Source: Desulfocapsa sulfexigens (GTDB lineage: Bacteria > Desulfobacterota > Desulfobulbia > Desulfobulbales > Desulfocapsaceae). From it: a stretch of 6,460 nucleotides of DNA. Positions 5,398 through 6,460 of the stretch are shown piece after piece. A model generated the notes under the pieces. It did not search any database. It was given only the letters and a program-made list of their open reading frames with translations, and was not told the DNA's origin. The stretch is from NCBI GenBank assembly GCA_020721165.1, contig DYNG01000047.1:1-6460 (forward strand), read 5' to 3'. The translations under genes were made by a program, and so were the position numbers. Within the stretch, counting starts at the first letter, position 1. Every line of letters starts with the position of its first letter.

Positions 5398-5934
5398 ATG
5401 AGTGAGCCAACCCTTGTTCGCGCCTTTGTCAAACCTGACGACAGCGCAACCATTACCTGCCCGTACTGCCAGCAGGCCAAAACGGTGCCCGTGGGCAAGT
5501 TTCGTGATCAGCAGCATGTCTTAAAGGTTCGCTGCGCCTGCGGCCACTCTTTTACTGTGTCCCTTGATTTCCGCAAACACTATCGAAAAAAGACGATTCT
5601 GCCAGGAATCTACGAAATTACCGATGCCGCCCACAGGAAACACTGGAAAAAAACCCAACTCAGCGGGGTTTATACCATGCAGGCCCCGGCTACCGGCTGC
5701 GGCCACATGCAGGTCACCAACATCTCACTCGGCGGCCTGCAGTTTAAGACCCCGGGCTCGCATTCCATCAGCATTGGCCAACATGCTCAGGTGAGTTTTA
5801 CCCTGGACGACCGCAAGCAAACCACCATCATCAAACAGGTGACAGTGCAGTCCATTGACGACAAGACCATCGGCTGCAAATTTTCCGACAACCAGCCTCT
5901 TGAACAGGGGCTTCGTTTCTATCTCTTTCCCTGA
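5398..5934 (+). CDS. PilZ-domain protein with N-terminal zinc-ribbon-like segment (putative c-di-GMP receptor)
   Basis: PilZ domains bind cyclic di-GMP through an RxxxR motif and a downstream (D/N)xSxxG motif. This 178-residue protein has RKHYR (59-63) and NISLGG (108-113), then the usual beta-barrel strands ending near KFSD (161-164). The first 50 residues hold CPYC (21-24) and CAC (46-48), a plausible zinc-binding site of a kind I recall in Desulfobacterota PilZ proteins. The stretch RKHYRKKTILPGIYE (59-73) is followed by a second copy, RKHWKKTQLSGVYT (80-93), which places 44 residues between RKHYR and NISLGG, longer than I expect. The second copy has Lys where the second Arg should be. No signal peptide or membrane segment is visible, so the protein is probably cytoplasmic. 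The ATG has no Shine-Dalgarno. The regulated process (motility, adhesion or exopolysaccharide) cannot be told from the sequence. Confidence 0.88.
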   Translation: MSEPTLVRAFVKPDDSATITCPYCQQAKTVPVGKFRDQQHVLKVRCACGHSFTVSLDFRKHYRKKTILPGIYEITDAAHRKHWKKTQLSGVYTMQAPATGCGHMQVTNISLGGLQFKTPGSHSISIGQHAQVSFTLDDRKQTTIIKQVTVQSIDDKTIGCKFSDNQPLEQGLRFYLFP

Positions 5935-5959
5935 TCAACCGTCATCCCCTGCTCAAGAG
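5897..5959. repeat. 14-base inverted repeat at the convergent gene ends
   Basis: CTCTTGAACAGGGG (5897-5910) and CCCCTGCTCAAGAG (5946-5959) are inverted copies with one mismatch and a 35-base loop that includes the PilZ stop codon. In a minus-strand transcript the mismatch becomes a G-U pair, so the stem is complete there; in a plus-strand transcript it is A-C. No U-run follows on either side. It may act as a 3' stabilising or processing stem between the two convergent genes. Confidence 0.45.
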
Positions 5960-5996
5960 ACACAACCCGCTTTATAGTACCCGCTTGGGTTACAGG

Positions 5997-6460
5997 TCAG
6001 CTCTGCAAATACTGGCTAATGGAGTTGGCAATCGTCTGGAATATCTGGATAAATTTTGCTTCATCCCGCTCCAGCAGTGTAATGCGAAACCCTTGCAGAT
6101 CCGTGGCAAAGGAGCTGAGGGGCACCACGCAGACCCCGGTAGAGCCCAGCAGGTAATAGACAAAGCGCTTATCCACCGAGGTGTTGGGAGCAGCCACCAA
6201 CGACTCCACCAGGCTGCGGATCTCCTTGTTGGCAATGGGCAGGGTCTGCTGATGGGTCAGCAGACCCTCTTCAAAGCAGACACTCATGTAAAAGGCCCCG
6301 TTGGGCCGGTTCACCAGTACCCCCTTGACATTCTTCAGGCTCTCATGGGCAATCCGGGAGCATTTTTCATAGCGCCGAATGCGCTCATTCAGATAGTCCT
6401 GATAAGCGGGATGAGTCACCACCCGGGGATAGACCAGTTGCGGCAGGGTGGTGGAACACA
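5997..6460 (-). CDS. PLP-dependent aminotransferase, class I/II, C-terminal part (5' end beyond the window)
   Basis: The frame is open to the right edge and shows 153 residues of C-terminus; the internal GTG at 6422 is not the true start, because coding continues upstream with TTLPQLVYPRV. Visible features typical of fold-type I aminotransferases are NRPNGAFYMSV, the small-domain strand GSTGVCVVPLSSF, and GFRITLL, whose Arg normally binds the substrate alpha-carboxylate. The PLP-binding Lys would lie outside the window, so catalytic competence and substrate cannot be judged. The gene ends with TGA and converges on the PilZ gene with 62 bases between them. It resembles aspartate/alanine-type transaminases that I recall from Desulfobacterota, but I assign no specific substrate. 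Confidence 0.85.
   Translation of the reverse strand, partial: CSTTLPQLVYPRVVTHPAYQDYLNERIRRYEKCSRIAHESLKNVKGVLVNRPNGAFYMSVCFEEGLLTHQQTLPIANKEIRSLVESLVAAPNTSVDKRFVYYLLGSTGVCVVPLSSFATDLQGFRITLLERDEAKFIQIFQTIANSISQYLQS

Noticed and set aside
5316..5405. TGA of the small dual-CXXC gene as selenocysteine with read-through
   Set aside because: The frame stays open about 28 codons after the TGA, and some relatives of this group are said to be selenoproteins. Here all four CXXC positions are Cys, the TGA is outside those motifs, and no convincing SECIS hairpin follows it.

Overview
The window reads as chromosomal DNA from a Gram-negative bacterium of moderately high GC, most probably a Desulfobacterota member near the Desulfobulbales. 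This rests on an lpxD gene (lipid A, so an outer membrane), the style of the PyrE and NamZ-like (DUF1343) proteins, a small dual-CXXC protein, and a PilZ protein with an N-terminal zinc-ribbon-like segment. The lineage is inferred from remembered family resemblance, not from a search.

Layout. On the minus strand, read right to left from about 4109 to 1, lie glmS, a DUF1343/NamZ-like glycosidase gene and lpxD, which runs off the left edge. glmS and the NamZ-like gene are nearly abutting. lpxD follows after a 212-base gap filled with nested inverted repeats. The three genes share an amino-sugar theme: GlmS makes glucosamine-6-phosphate, the entry to UDP-GlcNAc; LpxD acylates a UDP-GlcNAc-derived lipid A precursor; NamZ-family enzymes release MurNAc from peptidoglycan fragments. 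On the plus strand, read rightward from 4591, lie pyrE (orotate phosphoribosyltransferase), a 56-residue dual-CXXC protein 5 bases after it, and a PilZ-domain gene. The right edge holds the C-terminal part of a PLP-dependent aminotransferase on the minus strand, convergent with the PilZ gene.

The 481-base divergent region 4110-4590 has no convincing gene. It carries the glmS ribosome binding site, a possible extended -10 promoter, several short stem-loops and poly-T tracts on the glmS strand, and a pyrimidine-rich stretch right before pyrE.

Most of the window is housekeeping, and I see no phage, transposase, CRISPR, toxin-antitoxin or defence genes. The points most worth a second look are: a duplicated RxxxR-type c-di-GMP-binding segment inside the PilZ protein; the small dual-CXXC gene apparently coupled to pyrE; a Glu-to-Gln change at a probable active-site motif of the NamZ-like enzyme; the nested MITE-like palindromes before lpxD; and the absence of Shine-Dalgarno sequences on all three plus-strand genes, in contrast to the minus-strand genes.
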